A stretch of DNA of 64,000 nucleotides from CAZNSX01 sp964575845. Its GTDB lineage: Bacteria > UBA8248 > CAZNSX01. The stretch covers positions 496,001-560,000 of the forward strand of contig CAZNSX010000002.1 in the NCBI GenBank assembly GCA_964575845.1, read 5' to 3'. The notes below the pieces were generated by a model, which searched no databases, was not told where the DNA came from, and was given only the letters and a program-made list of their open reading frames with translations. Below are positions 1 to 8,457 of the stretch, piece by piece. Position 1 is the first letter of the stretch, and each line of letters begins with the position of its first letter. The position numbers were made by a program, and so were the translations under genes.

Positions 1-235
1 CACCGAAGGAGTTCGGGCAAAGGATTTTCTTCTGGCAACCCTTCTATGCCTTCCCCTGTCCTTAGTGGGCCTCGGTCTGAGAGCCATTCTCATCTTTGCG
101 GCTCTGGCGGCGGGGGCGCTCCTATTTGAAAGCTACACTCGTCGCCGCCTTGGAGGCTCTACAGGCGACACTTATGGTGCCGCCAACGAGGGGGGCGAGG
201 TTCTCGCCCTCCTGGCTATGGGTTTTTACCAGTGA
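1..235 (+). CDS. cobS: Cobalamin synthase CobS, C-terminal part (5' end outside window)
   Basis: Reading from base 2 gives an open frame to the TGA at 233-235. The peptide has a hydrophobic segment (roughly residues 14-41 of the fragment) followed by RRRLGGSTGDTYGAANEGGE. This matches the conserved end of adenosylcobinamide-GDP ribazoletransferase, usually RxGGxTGDxxGAxxE. The family is an integral membrane enzyme joining adenosylcobinamide-GDP with alpha-ribazole in the last steps of cobalamin assembly. The stop codon overlaps the GTG start of the next gene, so the two are probably translationally coupled in one cob operon. Only about 77 residues are visible. Confidence 0.88.
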   Translation, partial: TEGVRAKDFLLATLLCLPLSLVGLGLRAILIFAALAAGALLFESYTRRRLGGSTGDTYGAANEGGEVLALLAMGFYQ

Positions 236-1353
236 CAGAAGCTGAAATCCCTGGCGACCGACATGGGGGGAACGTCTGGCAACTTGCCGAGAGGCTCGGC
301 GTGCCCCTGGAGGAAGTTCTGGATTTCAGCGCGAACATCAATCCCCTGGGCCCCCCCAAGGGGGTGAGGGGGGCCCTGAAAAAAGCATTATCTCAAGTTA
401 TCCATTACCCAGAGCCCACCTACGAGAGGCTCAGGAAGGCCATCTGCCGCTACCTCAACGCTCCGGGGAACACTCCTCTTCATATCCTTTTAGGAAATGG
501 CTCCTCAGAGCTTTTGCATTTTATCCCCTCCTTCCTTAAGCCTAGGTGCATCGCCTTCCCGGCTCCGGCCTTCAGCGAATATGAGAGATCTGCACGGGCC
601 GCCGGGGCTAAGGCCCTGAAGATTATGGGGAATCCGGAGGATGGCTTCTCACCCAGGGAGGAAGAGCTGGCTCGGGCGGCTCGAGTGGCGGAGCTTCTTT
701 TCCTTGCCAATCCCCAAAACCCCCAGGGCATGCTCCTTAGAGCGGAGCTTTTAGAACTGGCCCTCAGGGAGGCGGGGCGCTCCGGCTGCTGGGTGGTTCT
801 GGATGAGGCCTTCATGGACTTTCTGCCCGAGCCATCCAGCCAAAGCCTGGTAGAGATGGCTTATCTGGGGAAGAAGGTTTTGGTGGTGAGGTCCTTCACC
901 AAAATTTTTGCCCTCCCCGGCCTTCGCCTTGGCTACGTGGTAGGGCCGGAGATGCTTATCCAGGGTATGATTGGCCGTCGGCCCCCCTGGGCCGTGAACA
1001 GCCTTGCCCAGGCGGCCGCCCTCGCCGCCGTGGAGGATGGGGACTATCTGCTGAGAACCCGGAGGCTCATGGAGAGAGAGCGCCAATTTCTTGCCAAAGG
1101 CCTTAGGGCCATTGAAGGCCTCTTCCCTTACCCCTCACAGGCGAACTATCTCCTTGTTGAGCTCTCCTCCTTTGTCCCGTCGGCATCCACCCTGGCAGGA
1201 CGCCTGGCTTCAAAGGGGATTCTCATCCGGGATTTAAGCTGCATGGAGGGCCTGGGCTCAAGGTTTTTCCGCCTGGCCGTTAGGAGCCGGAGGGAAAATG
1301 AGAGGCTCCTCAGGGAGCTTGAGGGCGCTCTCAACGAAGGAGAGCTTCCGTGA
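232..1353 (+). CDS. cobD: L-threonine-O-3-phosphate decarboxylase CobD (class I/II aminotransferase fold)
   Basis: A 373-residue PLP enzyme of the histidinol-phosphate aminotransferase-like fold. The N-terminus reads GDRHGGN then DFSANINPLGPP, a hallmark of the CobD/CobC decarboxylases that make (R)-1-amino-2-propanol phosphate for the cobalamin nucleotide loop. The PLP-binding lysine lies in RSFTKIFALPGLRLGY, and the PLP-phosphate and Asp region is seen in NPQNPQG and LDEAFMDF. It starts with GTG at 232, overlapping the cobS stop, and its stop overlaps the cobQ start. A histidinol-phosphate aminotransferase is the main alternative, but the cob neighbours and the DFSANINPLG motif argue for CobD. 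Confidence 0.9.
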   Translation: MTEAEIPGDRHGGNVWQLAERLGVPLEEVLDFSANINPLGPPKGVRGALKKALSQVIHYPEPTYERLRKAICRYLNAPGNTPLHILLGNGSSELLHFIPSFLKPRCIAFPAPAFSEYERSARAAGAKALKIMGNPEDGFSPREEELARAARVAELLFLANPQNPQGMLLRAELLELALREAGRSGCWVVLDEAFMDFLPEPSSQSLVEMAYLGKKVLVVRSFTKIFALPGLRLGYVVGPEMLIQGMIGRRPPWAVNSLAQAAALAAVEDGDYLLRTRRLMERERQFLAKGLRAIEGLFPYPSQANYLLVELSSFVPSASTLAGRLASKGILIRDLSCMEGLGSRFFRLAVRSRRENERLLRELEGALNEGELP

Positions 1354-2858
1354 TGGCAAGGGCCCTCATGGTTTTGGGAACCGGCTCCTTTGTGGGAAAG
1401 AGCATCCTTGTGGCCGCTCTATGTCGCATCTTCACCCAGGGCGGCTACAGGGTCAGGCCCTTCAAGGCGCAGAATATGGCCCTTAACTCCTTTGTCACCC
1501 CTGAGGGAGGAGAGATAGGAAGAGCCCAGGCAGTTCAGGCGAGGGCCTGCAGGGTTCTGCCGTCAGTCCTCATGAATCCCATCCTCCTCAAGCCCGCAGG
1601 GGAGGCCGGCTGCCAGGTGGTTGTCCTTGGGAAACCTCTGGCCCATATGGAGGCAAGGGATTACTTCCACTACAAGGAGAAGCTTCTTCCGGTGGTGGAG
1701 GACTCCCTGAGAGAGCTTGCCTCTCAGGGCGAGGTGCTCATCATGGAGGGGGCCGGCAGCCCGGCCGAGGTGAATTTAAAGGAGCATGACCTGGTGAATC
1801 TCAAGGCCGCCGAGCTCGCCGACGCACCTTGCCTTCTCGTGGGGGATATCGAAAGGGGGGGCGTATTTGCCTGGCTTCTCGGCACCTTGGACCTTCTGTT
1901 GCCCGGTGAAAGGGCGCGGGTTAAGGGGCTCATCATAAATAAATTCAGGGGAGACCCCGCGCTCCTGGAAGAAGGACTCAAGTTCCTGGAGGCCCGCTCT
2001 GGGATTCCAGTCCTGGGAGTGGTGCCCTACCTTCATGGGATTCACCTTCCCGAGGAAGACTCTCAGGCTCTACCCTCCTCCGGTGGCGGAGACCCGAGAG
2101 GTGAGGGGCTCCTCGAGGTGAGAGTCCTTCGCCTTCCCCGCATATCCAATTTTACCGATTTCGACCCCCTCTCCCGGGAGCCGGGCGTGAGTCTGAGATA
2201 TGTTGAGCGAGAAGGAGAGCTCCGAGGAGCCCATCTCCTGATAGTTCCCGGCACCAAGAGCACCATTGCCGACCTGGAGCATATCGAAGGCTCCGGGCTC
2301 GCCAGGGCCCTCAGAGAAATTGCGGCCGGGGGAGGGGTTATCCTCGGGGTATGCGGGGGATACCAGATGCTGGGTAAAACTATCTGCGACCCCTTCGGGG
2401 TGGAATCTCCCGTAAAGGAGAAACAAGGCCTGGGGCTCCTTCCCATCACCACTACCTTTGAGCCCGAGAAGGCGACCCATCAGGTGGACGCCTTGCACTT
2501 GGAGAGCGGGGAGGAGCTCGAAGGCTATGAGATTCACATGGGGAAGACCCGGATGGATGCCCCCTTGAGGCCCCTTTTCAGGATAAAGCGCAAGAGCACT
2601 GGAGAGGTATTCGAAGAGGGTGCCGTGAATGAGGCGGGAAATGTTATGGGCACTTATGTTCATGGCCTCTTCGATAGCAATTCCTTCCGTAAGGCTTTCC
2701 TCAGGGGGCTCAGAGAGCGCCTTGGGATGACCGACCCGCCTGGGGAGGGTGCTGATTTTGACCCTGATGAAGAGCTCGATGAGCTGGCCATGAGGGTGAG
2801 GGAGGCTCTTGACATGGAGAGAATCTGCTCCCTTGTTAAACTTCCGCCCTTGAGGTGA
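1353..2858 (+). CDS. cobQ: Cobyric acid synthase CobQ/CbiP
   Basis: About 501 residues. It catalyses glutamine-dependent amidation of the b, d, e and g side chains of adenosylcobyrinic a,c-diamide. The N-terminal synthetase domain opens with a P-loop-like GTGSFVGKS and contains FKAQNMALNSFVT, EGAGSPAEVNL and GDIERGGVFA, all typical of CobQ. The C-terminal class I glutamine amidotransferase domain has the nucleophile in GVCGGYQMLG and the catalytic His in GTYVHGLFD. ATG 1353 overlaps the cobD stop (GTGATG); an in-frame GTG sits one codon earlier. The length is normal for the family (about 480-510). Confidence 0.95.
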   Translation: MARALMVLGTGSFVGKSILVAALCRIFTQGGYRVRPFKAQNMALNSFVTPEGGEIGRAQAVQARACRVLPSVLMNPILLKPAGEAGCQVVVLGKPLAHMEARDYFHYKEKLLPVVEDSLRELASQGEVLIMEGAGSPAEVNLKEHDLVNLKAAELADAPCLLVGDIERGGVFAWLLGTLDLLLPGERARVKGLIINKFRGDPALLEEGLKFLEARSGIPVLGVVPYLHGIHLPEEDSQALPSSGGGDPRGEGLLEVRVLRLPRISNFTDFDPLSREPGVSLRYVEREGELRGAHLLIVPGTKSTIADLEHIEGSGLARALREIAAGGGVILGVCGGYQMLGKTICDPFGVESPVKEKQGLGLLPITTTFEPEKATHQVDALHLESGEELEGYEIHMGKTRMDAPLRPLFRIKRKSTGEVFEEGAVNEAGNVMGTYVHGLFDSNSFRKAFLRGLRERLGMTDPPGEGADFDPDEELDELAMRVREALDMERICSLVKLPPLR

Positions 2859-2869
2859 AGGGGAAGGAG

Positions 2870-3403
2870 ATGGCAAGTGAGGAGCCCAAAGATCCGGGAC
2901 TCATCATCATCTACACCGGGAATGGAAAGGGTAAAACCACGGCGGCTCTGGGTCTTGCCATGAGGGCCCTTGGCCACGGCATGAGGGTATCTATTATTCA
3001 GTTTTTCAAAGGAAGGTGGAAAACGGGGGAGAGGAGGCTTGCGGAGAGGATTCCAGGGCTGGAGATCATCCCCATGGGCCCCGGCAGGGGAGGGGCGGAT
3101 GGGGATGAGGTCAAGCGCCGTCTCGCCTCGGAGGCCCTTGAGCTTGGCCGTCAGAAACTAATTTCCGGTGAGTTCGACATGGTCATCCTGGATGAGGTAA
3201 ACTGCGCCCTCTCTGGCGGGCTTCTTCCGGTAGAAGGGGTGCTCGGGCTGTTTCATGAGAAGCTTCCCCATGTTCACCTGGTGCTTACGGGCCGCGGTGC
3301 CCCCCCTGAGCTCCAGCGCGAGGCCCACATAGTGACCGAGATGCTGGCCATAAAGCATGCCAAGGCGTTAGGAATCGGGCCCCTAAAGGGTATTGAGTAC
3401 TGA
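2870..3403 (+). CDS. cobO: Cob(I)alamin adenosyltransferase CobO/BtuR
   Basis: About 177 residues. It transfers the adenosyl group of ATP to cob(I)alamin or corrinoid precursors. The Walker A variant is YTGNGKGKTTAALGLAMRA near the N-terminus, followed by IQFFKGRWKTGE and the DMVILDEVNCAL segment typical of CobO/CobA. ATG 2870 is preceded by AGGTGAAGGGGAAGGAG; an in-frame GTG at 2855 overlaps the cobQ stop and is a possible alternative. It sits between cobQ and cbiX with almost no spacing, so it belongs to the same operon. Confidence 0.93.
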   Translation: MASEEPKDPGLIIIYTGNGKGKTTAALGLAMRALGHGMRVSIIQFFKGRWKTGERRLAERIPGLEIIPMGPGRGGADGDEVKRRLASEALELGRQKLISGEFDMVILDEVNCALSGGLLPVEGVLGLFHEKLPHVHLVLTGRGAPPELQREAHIVTEMLAIKHAKALGIGPLKGIEY

Positions 3404-3410
3404 GGTGGTC

Positions 3411-3782
3411 ATGGAAACGGCCCTCATCCTCGTGGGGCACGGAAGCAAAATGGCGGAAGCTAATAGAACCCTTTTGGAGGTGGCGGCCCGGGTTAAGGCG
3501 TCTTTGGGGTTTGAGATAGTTGAGGCAGCCTTTCTTCAGCTCGCAGAGCCCGGGCTCGATGAGGCCCTGGCGACATGCATCGGCCGGGGAGCGGAGCGGG
3601 TAATATTGATACCTTATTTTCTTTACATGGGAGCCCATGTGGCAAAGGATATCCCCGCCTGGACCCAAGAGGCTAAAAGCCGGTATCCTGAAGTTCAGCT
3701 CATAGTTGCGAGGCACCTGGGATTCCATCCCAAGCTGGCCGAAGTGGTGGTCGAGAGGGCGAGGGAGGCCTTGGAATGTTGA
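3411..3782 (+). CDS. cbiX: Short CbiX-type sirohydrochlorin cobaltochelatase
   Basis: About 123 residues, the size of the single-domain CbiX(S) or CbiK-like chelatases that insert cobalt (or iron, as SirB) into sirohydrochlorin. It begins ALILVGHGSKMAEAN, where the His is the metal-binding and catalytic residue. The FLQLAEPGLDEAL and ILIPYFLYMGAHVAKDIP segments are typical, the second supplying the second conserved His. ATG 3411 follows GAGGTGGTC just after the cobO stop; a TTG at 3393 is in frame but lacks a ribosome site. Its 3' end overlaps cbiC by 7 bases. Cobalt as the metal is inferred from the operon. Confidence 0.9.
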   Translation: METALILVGHGSKMAEANRTLLEVAARVKASLGFEIVEAAFLQLAEPGLDEALATCIGRGAERVILIPYFLYMGAHVAKDIPAWTQEAKSRYPEVQLIVARHLGFHPKLAEVVVERAREALEC

Positions 3783-4399
3783 GAAGCCCGGATGCGATCG
3801 AGGCCGAGAGCTTCCGCATCATTGAGGAGGAGGCCGGCCCGCACCGCTTCTCCCCGGAGGAGTGGCTGGTAGTGAGTCGGGTCATTCACGCCACGGCCGA
3901 CTTAGATTACATGCAAAATATTCGCTTCTCGCCCGATGCACTGAAGGCAGGCCTTGGGGCCCTGAGAAAGGGCGCCCCGGTGATAACCGATGTAAAAATG
4001 CTCAAGGCCGGCCTTCATGAAGGACGCCTGAGAGAGCTGGGAGGAAGGGCTCTTTGCTTTATTGGCTATAAGGAGGTGGCGCGGAGGGCACAAAGGCAAG
4101 GCATAAGCCGGGCGGCGGCGGGCATAAGGAAAGCAACCCGCGTGGCGCCCGAGGGAGTTTTTGTTATCGGAAATGCGCCCACAGCACTCCACGAGATTCT
4201 TGAATTGGCAGAAAGGGGGGAAGCACAGCCCTCCCTCATAGTTGGAGTGCCCGTCGGCTTTGTGGAGGCCGCCGAATCCAAGGAGAGGCTTGCCCGAAGC
4301 CCTCACCCCTTTATAACGGCGCTTGGCCGAAAGGGGGGAAGCGCTGCGGCGGCAGCTATAGCAAATGCCCTGCTAATCCTCGCCCTCTCTGACCCATAG
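3776..4399 (+). CDS. cbiC: Precorrin-8X methylmutase / cobalt-precorrin-8 methylmutase
   Basis: A 207-residue protein covering the full CobH/CbiC fold. It moves the C-11 methyl to C-12 of the corrin ring to make (hydrogeno)cobyrinate. Family motifs are visible: IEAESFRIIEEEAG, the catalytic His region VIHATADLDY, PVITDVKMLKAG, GNAPTALHEI and VGVPVGFVEAAESKE. The start ATG 3776 overlaps the end of cbiX. With cobalt inserted early by cbiX, the pathway is likely the anaerobic (Cbi) branch. This is the last gene of the operon; an AT-rich non-coding stretch follows. Confidence 0.95.
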   Translation: MLRSPDAIEAESFRIIEEEAGPHRFSPEEWLVVSRVIHATADLDYMQNIRFSPDALKAGLGALRKGAPVITDVKMLKAGLHEGRLRELGGRALCFIGYKEVARRAQRQGISRAAAGIRKATRVAPEGVFVIGNAPTALHEILELAERGEAQPSLIVGVPVGFVEAAESKERLARSPHPFITALGRKGGSAAAAAIANALLILALSDP

Positions 4400-4690
4400 A
4401 GGCTCCTTGAAAGTTACGAAAGGCGTTTTTGAATTCCACCAAATTCGGTGGGAAATAATTCTTCCCTTCTCTCCCACCCAGGTCAATAAAGGTCACTTTT
4501 ATTGAGGTTAAAGATTTCTATTAAGAAATTTTTATTGAAGAAGGCCGATGTAAAATCCTCTCGAATCATGAGACTCAAAAGAAGAACACCTTGATTTTAC
4601 TTGACCTATGAGTTTAATCCCCTCTTCTTCACCCATCTTGTCCTGATTTTTCCTCCCAGCTTGAAGACTGTTATTTTCTAATTATTTTTC
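4400..4690 (+). other. AT-rich intergenic region between cob operon and dcw cluster
   Basis: No gene is visible here. The composition drops sharply to AT-rich. Two simple hairpins can be drawn: a perfect 8-bp stem TCAATAAA/TTTATTGA at 4483-4505 with a 7-base loop, and ATTTCT/AGAAAT at 4514-4529 followed by a short T run. The second could act as the Rho-independent terminator of the cob operon, though both stems are A/T only and thus weak. Confidence 0.45.
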
Positions 4691-4720
4691 TTGACATCCT
4701 TTTTGAAAGGGTACTATATT
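4691..4720 (+). promoter_or_regulatory. Sigma70-type promoter of the dcw cluster
   Basis: TTGACA at 4691-4696, an 18-base spacer and TATATT at 4715-4720. The -35 is a perfect consensus. The predicted transcription start near 4727 falls at the first GTGG repeat of the putative MraZ operator, and mraZ starts about 36 bases further on. This also shows that the in-frame TTG at 4691 is a promoter element and not the mraZ start. Confidence 0.85.
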
Positions 4721-4727
4721 GCGGTAG

Positions 4728-4752
4728 GTGGTAGAAAGTGGGATAAAGTGGG
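4728..4752 (+). promoter_or_regulatory. Putative MraZ operator (GTGG repeats)
   Basis: Three repeats with exact 10-base periodicity: GTGGT at 4728-4732, GTGGG at 4738-4742 and GTGGG at 4748-4752. MraZ of several bacteria is known to bind three or four TGGGN-type repeats upstream of its own gene. The position right at the transcription start suggests autorepression of the dcw operon. The last repeat also overlaps the ribosome-binding site GGGGGAG of mraZ. Confidence 0.8.
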
Positions 4753-4762
4753 GGAGCATCTC

Positions 4763-5203
4763 TTGTTCCTTGGTCGCCACAATTTGACCCTTGATAATAA
4801 AGGAAGGCTGAGCATCCCCGCCAAATATCGGGAGGTGTTGGCCACGATGTACGGTAACCAGCTCGTCCTCACAGGGCTGGACCGGTGCATCGTTGCCTAC
4901 CCTTTGACCGAGTGGCAGAAATTTGAGGAGAAGGCGAGGCAGCTACCGAGCCTCAAAAGGGATGTGCGAAATTTCTTCAGGGGCTTTTATTCGGCTGCGA
5001 GCGAGTGCTCCCTCGACCGGCAGGGCAGGGTGCTTATTCCTCCCCAGCTTCGGGAGTATGCTGGCCTCGACCGCGAGGTGGTTTTGGTAGGGATCGCCAA
5101 CAAGATGGAGATTTGGAGCAAGGAGCAATGGGAGGAGCAGTCGCGCGAGAACCAGTCGAGGCTTGAGGAAATAGCTGAAGAGCTAGCGGGGATTTATTTC
5201 TAA
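4763..5203 (+). CDS. mraZ: Transcriptional regulator MraZ
   Basis: About 146 residues, the standard MraZ size. It has two AbrB-like (SpoVT/AbrB) repeats, each with the DxKGR/DxQGR signature: LTLDNKGRLSIPAKYR near residue 10 and CSLDRQGRVLIPPQLR near residue 85. The family forms octameric rings or higher rings that bind repeats upstream of the dcw operon. The start chosen is TTG 4763, giving M-F-L-G-R-H, because it follows GGGGGAG by 6 bases and lies just downstream of the promoter and operator. It is the first gene of the cluster. Confidence 0.95.
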   Translation: MFLGRHNLTLDNKGRLSIPAKYREVLATMYGNQLVLTGLDRCIVAYPLTEWQKFEEKARQLPSLKRDVRNFFRGFYSAASECSLDRQGRVLIPPQLREYAGLDREVVLVGIANKMEIWSKEQWEEQSRENQSRLEEIAEELAGIYF

Positions 5204-5314
5204 GAGAAGGGGTTTCCCTAGGCTCTGATTGGCTCTCCATGGATGTCGCTTTTAGAGCAGGAGGAGCGAATTTTTCGATGCTAGCCTCAGGGGCTCTCTC
5301 CCTGGATGGATTAA

Positions 5315-6238
5315 ATGATCGCAACCCACATCCCGGTCATGGCTCAAGAGGTATGTGCGTACCTCGCCCCGGGGCCGGAGGCCGTGTTCTTAGATTGTAC
5401 CTTGGGCGGAGGGGGACACGGCCAGGCCCTTCTGGAGGCCTCAGGGCCTTCTGGGGTATTGGTGGGCCTTGACCGGGATGGGGGGGCGATCGACTATGCC
5501 CGGGAGCGGCTGGCTTCTTATGGGAAGCGGGCGCTTCTGGTTCAGGATAATTTCGTGAACCTCAAGAAGGTTCTGGCTGGCCTGCGAATCTCGCGGGTAG
5601 ACGGAGTTCTCTTTGACTTGGGAGCCTCCTCCCTTCAGCTGAAAGACCCCGGGCGGGGCTTCAGCTTCAGTGAGCCGGGTCCCTTGGATATGAGGATGGA
5701 TAGAAGGGGTGGGGTGAGTGCCGAGGAGCTGGTAAACGAGCTTCCCGAGGGGGAGCTCGTGGCTCTCATAAGGCGTTACGGTGAGGAGCGCTTCGCCCGG
5801 AGAATAGCCAGGACAATCGCGGCCCGGAGGCCATTCCGCGGGACGGTTGAGCTGGCGGAGGCGGTGGCCTCGGCCATCCCCAGGAAGAGCTGGCCGCCAG
5901 GAAGACACCCCGCCACGCGAACCTTTCAGGCGCTGCGGATAGCCGTCAATGAGGAGCTGGGGGTGCTGCGCTCCTCACTCCTCGATGCCATTGATGTTTT
6001 GAAGGCAGGGGGAAGGCTCTGCGTCATAGCCTTTCATTCCCTGGAGGACAGGATCGTCAAGAAGACTTTGGCAGAGGAAGCTCGCTCCTGCCGCTGCCCA
6101 CCGGAGATGCTCCGCTGTGAGTGTGGGGGTGCTAGGGTCAAGCTTCTCACTCGGAAGCCCGTGAGGCCCTCTGCCGAAGAGCTACTCCTTAATCCGCGAG
6201 CGCGAAGTGCCCGCCTGAGAGCGGCGGAGAGATGCTGA
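5315..6238 (+). CDS. rsmH: 16S rRNA (cytosine-1402-N4) methyltransferase RsmH (MraW)
   Basis: A 307-residue class I SAM methyltransferase acting on C1402 in the ribosomal P site. Family motifs are clear: HIPVMAQEV at the start, the SAM loop FLDCTLGGGGHGQALLE, DGVLFDLGASSLQL, GPLDMRMD, HPATRTFQALRIAVNEEL and CVIAFHSLEDRIVK. It ends with the arginine- and serine-rich tail NPRARSARLRAAERC. ATG 5315 follows GGATGGA. The 111-base gap after mraZ carries no evident gene. It is the second gene of the dcw operon, as in most bacteria. Confidence 0.96.
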   Translation: MIATHIPVMAQEVCAYLAPGPEAVFLDCTLGGGGHGQALLEASGPSGVLVGLDRDGGAIDYARERLASYGKRALLVQDNFVNLKKVLAGLRISRVDGVLFDLGASSLQLKDPGRGFSFSEPGPLDMRMDRRGGVSAEELVNELPEGELVALIRRYGEERFARRIARTIAARRPFRGTVELAEAVASAIPRKSWPPGRHPATRTFQALRIAVNEELGVLRSSLLDAIDVLKAGGRLCVIAFHSLEDRIVKKTLAEEARSCRCPPEMLRCECGGARVKLLTRKPVRPSAEELLLNPRARSARLRAAERC

Positions 6239-6259
6239 TGGGACAAGGAGAGGGAGAAG

Positions 6260-6589
6260 GTGACTCGGAGAAGCACTGGCAGGCCCCGGGTCGGGGGGAG
6301 GCCCATCCTCCACATCGGCTGCATCCTGGTCATTCTGGCCTCCACTTTCGTTTTAGCGTGGGCTCAACTCTATACCCTAAGGCGGGGGTATGACTACCAA
6401 CGCCTGAAGAGCAGGCGCGATGCCCTCTATGAGCAGAACCGGCTCCTCAGGCTTGAGGCGGCCTCTTTGCGTCAGTTAGCGCGCGTCGAGGCCATAGCAC
6501 GCTCCCGTCTGGGGATGGTTTTTCCCGCGAGAGGTCAGGTGGTTATCGTCCGGTGGAAGAGCTCCCCCTCTCACGGGCCAATGCCCTGA
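6260..6589 (+). CDS. ftsL: Cell division protein FtsL
   Basis: A 109-residue bitopic membrane protein. It has a short basic cytoplasmic tail (RRSTGRPRVGGR), one transmembrane segment (about residues 16-37) and a periplasmic heptad-like coiled coil rich in Leu and Arg (YDYQRLKSRRDALYEQNRLL). Sequence conservation in FtsL is always low, so the call rests on this architecture and on its place between rsmH and ftsI. The role is to bridge FtsB and FtsQ and activate FtsW-FtsI septal synthesis. GTG 6260 follows GGAGAGGGAGAAG. Confidence 0.85.
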   Translation: MTRRSTGRPRVGGRPILHIGCILVILASTFVLAWAQLYTLRRGYDYQRLKSRRDALYEQNRLLRLEAASLRQLARVEAIARSRLGMVFPARGQVVIVRWKSSPSHGPMP

Positions 6590-6614
6590 TGCCCGAGGCT
6601 CCTGAATTCATTCC

Positions 6615-8438
6615 ATGGGAAAGGGGTTCCGGCGCCGAGCCAAGCTAATCCTCCTTTTTCTCACAGCAGGCTTTGTTGCCCTGGGGATTAAACTCTATTT
6701 CATCCAGGTGGCGGGTCATGGGCGGATGGAGGAAATGGCCCGACGCCAGCTGGAGAGGACGCTCCCCTTTAAGCCCAAGAGGGGTAGCATCCTGGACAGA
6801 AACCAGAGGGAGCTGGCCGTGAGCGTGGATGCCCCTTCTCTGTACGCGCATCCCGCGGCCCTTGAGAACCCACGAGGAGCGGCGCGTGTTCTGGCTTCCC
6901 ACTTGAGGATGAGCCGAGCCGCACTCAAGAGGAAGCTCTCGGCCAAGAGTCCTTACGTGTGGCTCGCGCGGAGGCTCAGCCCGGACCAGAGAGAGGCCAT
7001 TGAGAAGCTCAGCCTCGGGGGGCTGGGTTTTGCGGTGGAGAGCCGGCGCTTCTACCCCAAGGGACATCTGGCATCTCACATCATGGGCTTTGTGGGAGTG
7101 GATGACCAGGGCCTCGAGGGGTTGGAATACCTCTATGACCGGGTTATGAGGGGAAAAGCAGGCTGGATCACGGTCGAGCTCGATGCCATGGGAAGGCCGC
7201 TCTATGGCGGACCTCGCGCCCCGGTCCAGGGCGATGACCTGCTGCTAAACCTCGATGAAGTGATTCAGTATATTGCCCAAAAAGAGCTTGAGGCTCAGGT
7301 GGAGGCCACCGGTGCCAAGGGCGGCGTCGCCATTCTCATGGACCCATGGGATGGAAGCGTTCTGGCCATGGCCGTAGCCCCTCCTTTTAACCCTAATCGC
7401 TTTGTTAGCTACAGGCCCGAGCAATGGCGGGACAGGGCTGTGACAGACCTCTATGAGCCTGGCTCAACCTTTAAGTTCATAGTCGCGGCGGCCTATTTGG
7501 AAGAAGGCTTGGGGGGATTGAATGATCGGTTCTTTGCAGAAGAAGGTGTCATGCGTTTGGGCGACCGCCTCATTCATGACCACGAGCCATTTGGCTGGCT
7601 AAGCTTCAGAGAAGTCATCGAAAAGAGCAGCAACATCGGTGCCGTTAAGATAAGCCAGCTCCTGGGCCCCGAGCTTCTCTACCGCTACATCAGGCGCTTT
7701 GGTTTCGGAAGCCCCACCGGCATTGACCTTCCCGGTGAGGCGGCGGGCGTCATCCGTTCACCCCGGAGCTGGTCCGCCCTTTCCATCGGCTCAATCGCCA
7801 TAGGGCAAGAGGTCTCCGTCACTCCCATCCAGCTCATCACGGCCTTCTCAGCCCTTGCCAATGGAGGCTCACTCATGAAGCCTTGGGTGGTCAGGGCTGT
7901 TATGAGGCAAGGGGAGGTGGTAGAGGAGTTCGAGCCGAAGGTCATACGTCGGGTCTTATCGCCCTCTACCTCCCGTCTCATGAGCAGGGTTCTGAGGGGC
8001 GTTGTGGAGCGCGGCACGGGCCTCAAGGCAGCTCTTGAAGGATATTCTGTGGCTGGCAAGACGGGCACGGCCCAGAAGATTGACCCCGAGACCGGGGGCT
8101 ACTCCACGACAAAATATCTCTCTTCTTTTATCGGCTGCGTTCCGGCTGAGCGCCCCGCCTTTGTCGCCCTAATAATGATCGACGAGCCCCGTGGAGCCCC
8201 ATGGGGAGGGGAGGTGGCGGCACCGGTCTTCAGGAGGATAGCCCTTCGGGTCTTGCGCTACCTTCGGATTCCGGCCAAAGGCGAAGAGGTTCTCTTTGCA
8301 GGGGCTCCGCGCACGGCTTCTTTGAAGGATGGCGCCTTATCGTCGGAAAGTGCGCTCTCCCTTCTCTTCGAGGCCCCACGCCTCATGGGAAGCCTCCTCT
8401 GGGAAAAGAGCAAGGCGATCTTGGGCTATGGCGGTTAA
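6615..8438 (+). CDS. ftsI: Septal peptidoglycan transpeptidase FtsI (PBP3, class B PBP)
   Basis: A 607-residue class B penicillin-binding protein. It has an N-terminal membrane anchor (residues about 9-30), a pedestal or dimerisation domain beginning KPKRGSILDRNQRELAVS, and a transpeptidase domain. The three active-site motifs are visible: STFK with nucleophile near Ser284, SSN near 338-340 and KTGTAQ near Lys482. There is no PASTA domain; the tail after the transpeptidase is about 80 residues and unconserved. It crosslinks septal murein together with FtsW, encoded downstream. Confidence 0.95.
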   Translation: MGKGFRRRAKLILLFLTAGFVALGIKLYFIQVAGHGRMEEMARRQLERTLPFKPKRGSILDRNQRELAVSVDAPSLYAHPAALENPRGAARVLASHLRMSRAALKRKLSAKSPYVWLARRLSPDQREAIEKLSLGGLGFAVESRRFYPKGHLASHIMGFVGVDDQGLEGLEYLYDRVMRGKAGWITVELDAMGRPLYGGPRAPVQGDDLLLNLDEVIQYIAQKELEAQVEATGAKGGVAILMDPWDGSVLAMAVAPPFNPNRFVSYRPEQWRDRAVTDLYEPGSTFKFIVAAAYLEEGLGGLNDRFFAEEGVMRLGDRLIHDHEPFGWLSFREVIEKSSNIGAVKISQLLGPELLYRYIRRFGFGSPTGIDLPGEAAGVIRSPRSWSALSIGSIAIGQEVSVTPIQLITAFSALANGGSLMKPWVVRAVMRQGEVVEEFEPKVIRRVLSPSTSRLMSRVLRGVVERGTGLKAALEGYSVAGKTGTAQKIDPETGGYSTTKYLSSFIGCVPAERPAFVALIMIDEPRGAPWGGEVAAPVFRRIALRVLRYLRIPAKGEEVLFAGAPRTASLKDGALSSESALSLLFEAPRLMGSLLWEKSKAILGYGG

Positions 8439-8457
8439 AATGGGGAAAGGATTGGGG

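Noticed and set aside
1..235. Cobalamin riboswitch for the cob operon
   Set aside because: The operon start is outside the window; none of the visible intergenic regions, including those before the Rdh-like and radical SAM genes, shows a B12-box pattern.
4691..4762. mraZ starting at TTG 4691 (170 aa)
   Set aside because: The codon is the -35 box TTGACA of a near-consensus promoter, and the added residues match no MraZ. The TTG at 4763 has a ribosome site and gives the standard N-terminus.
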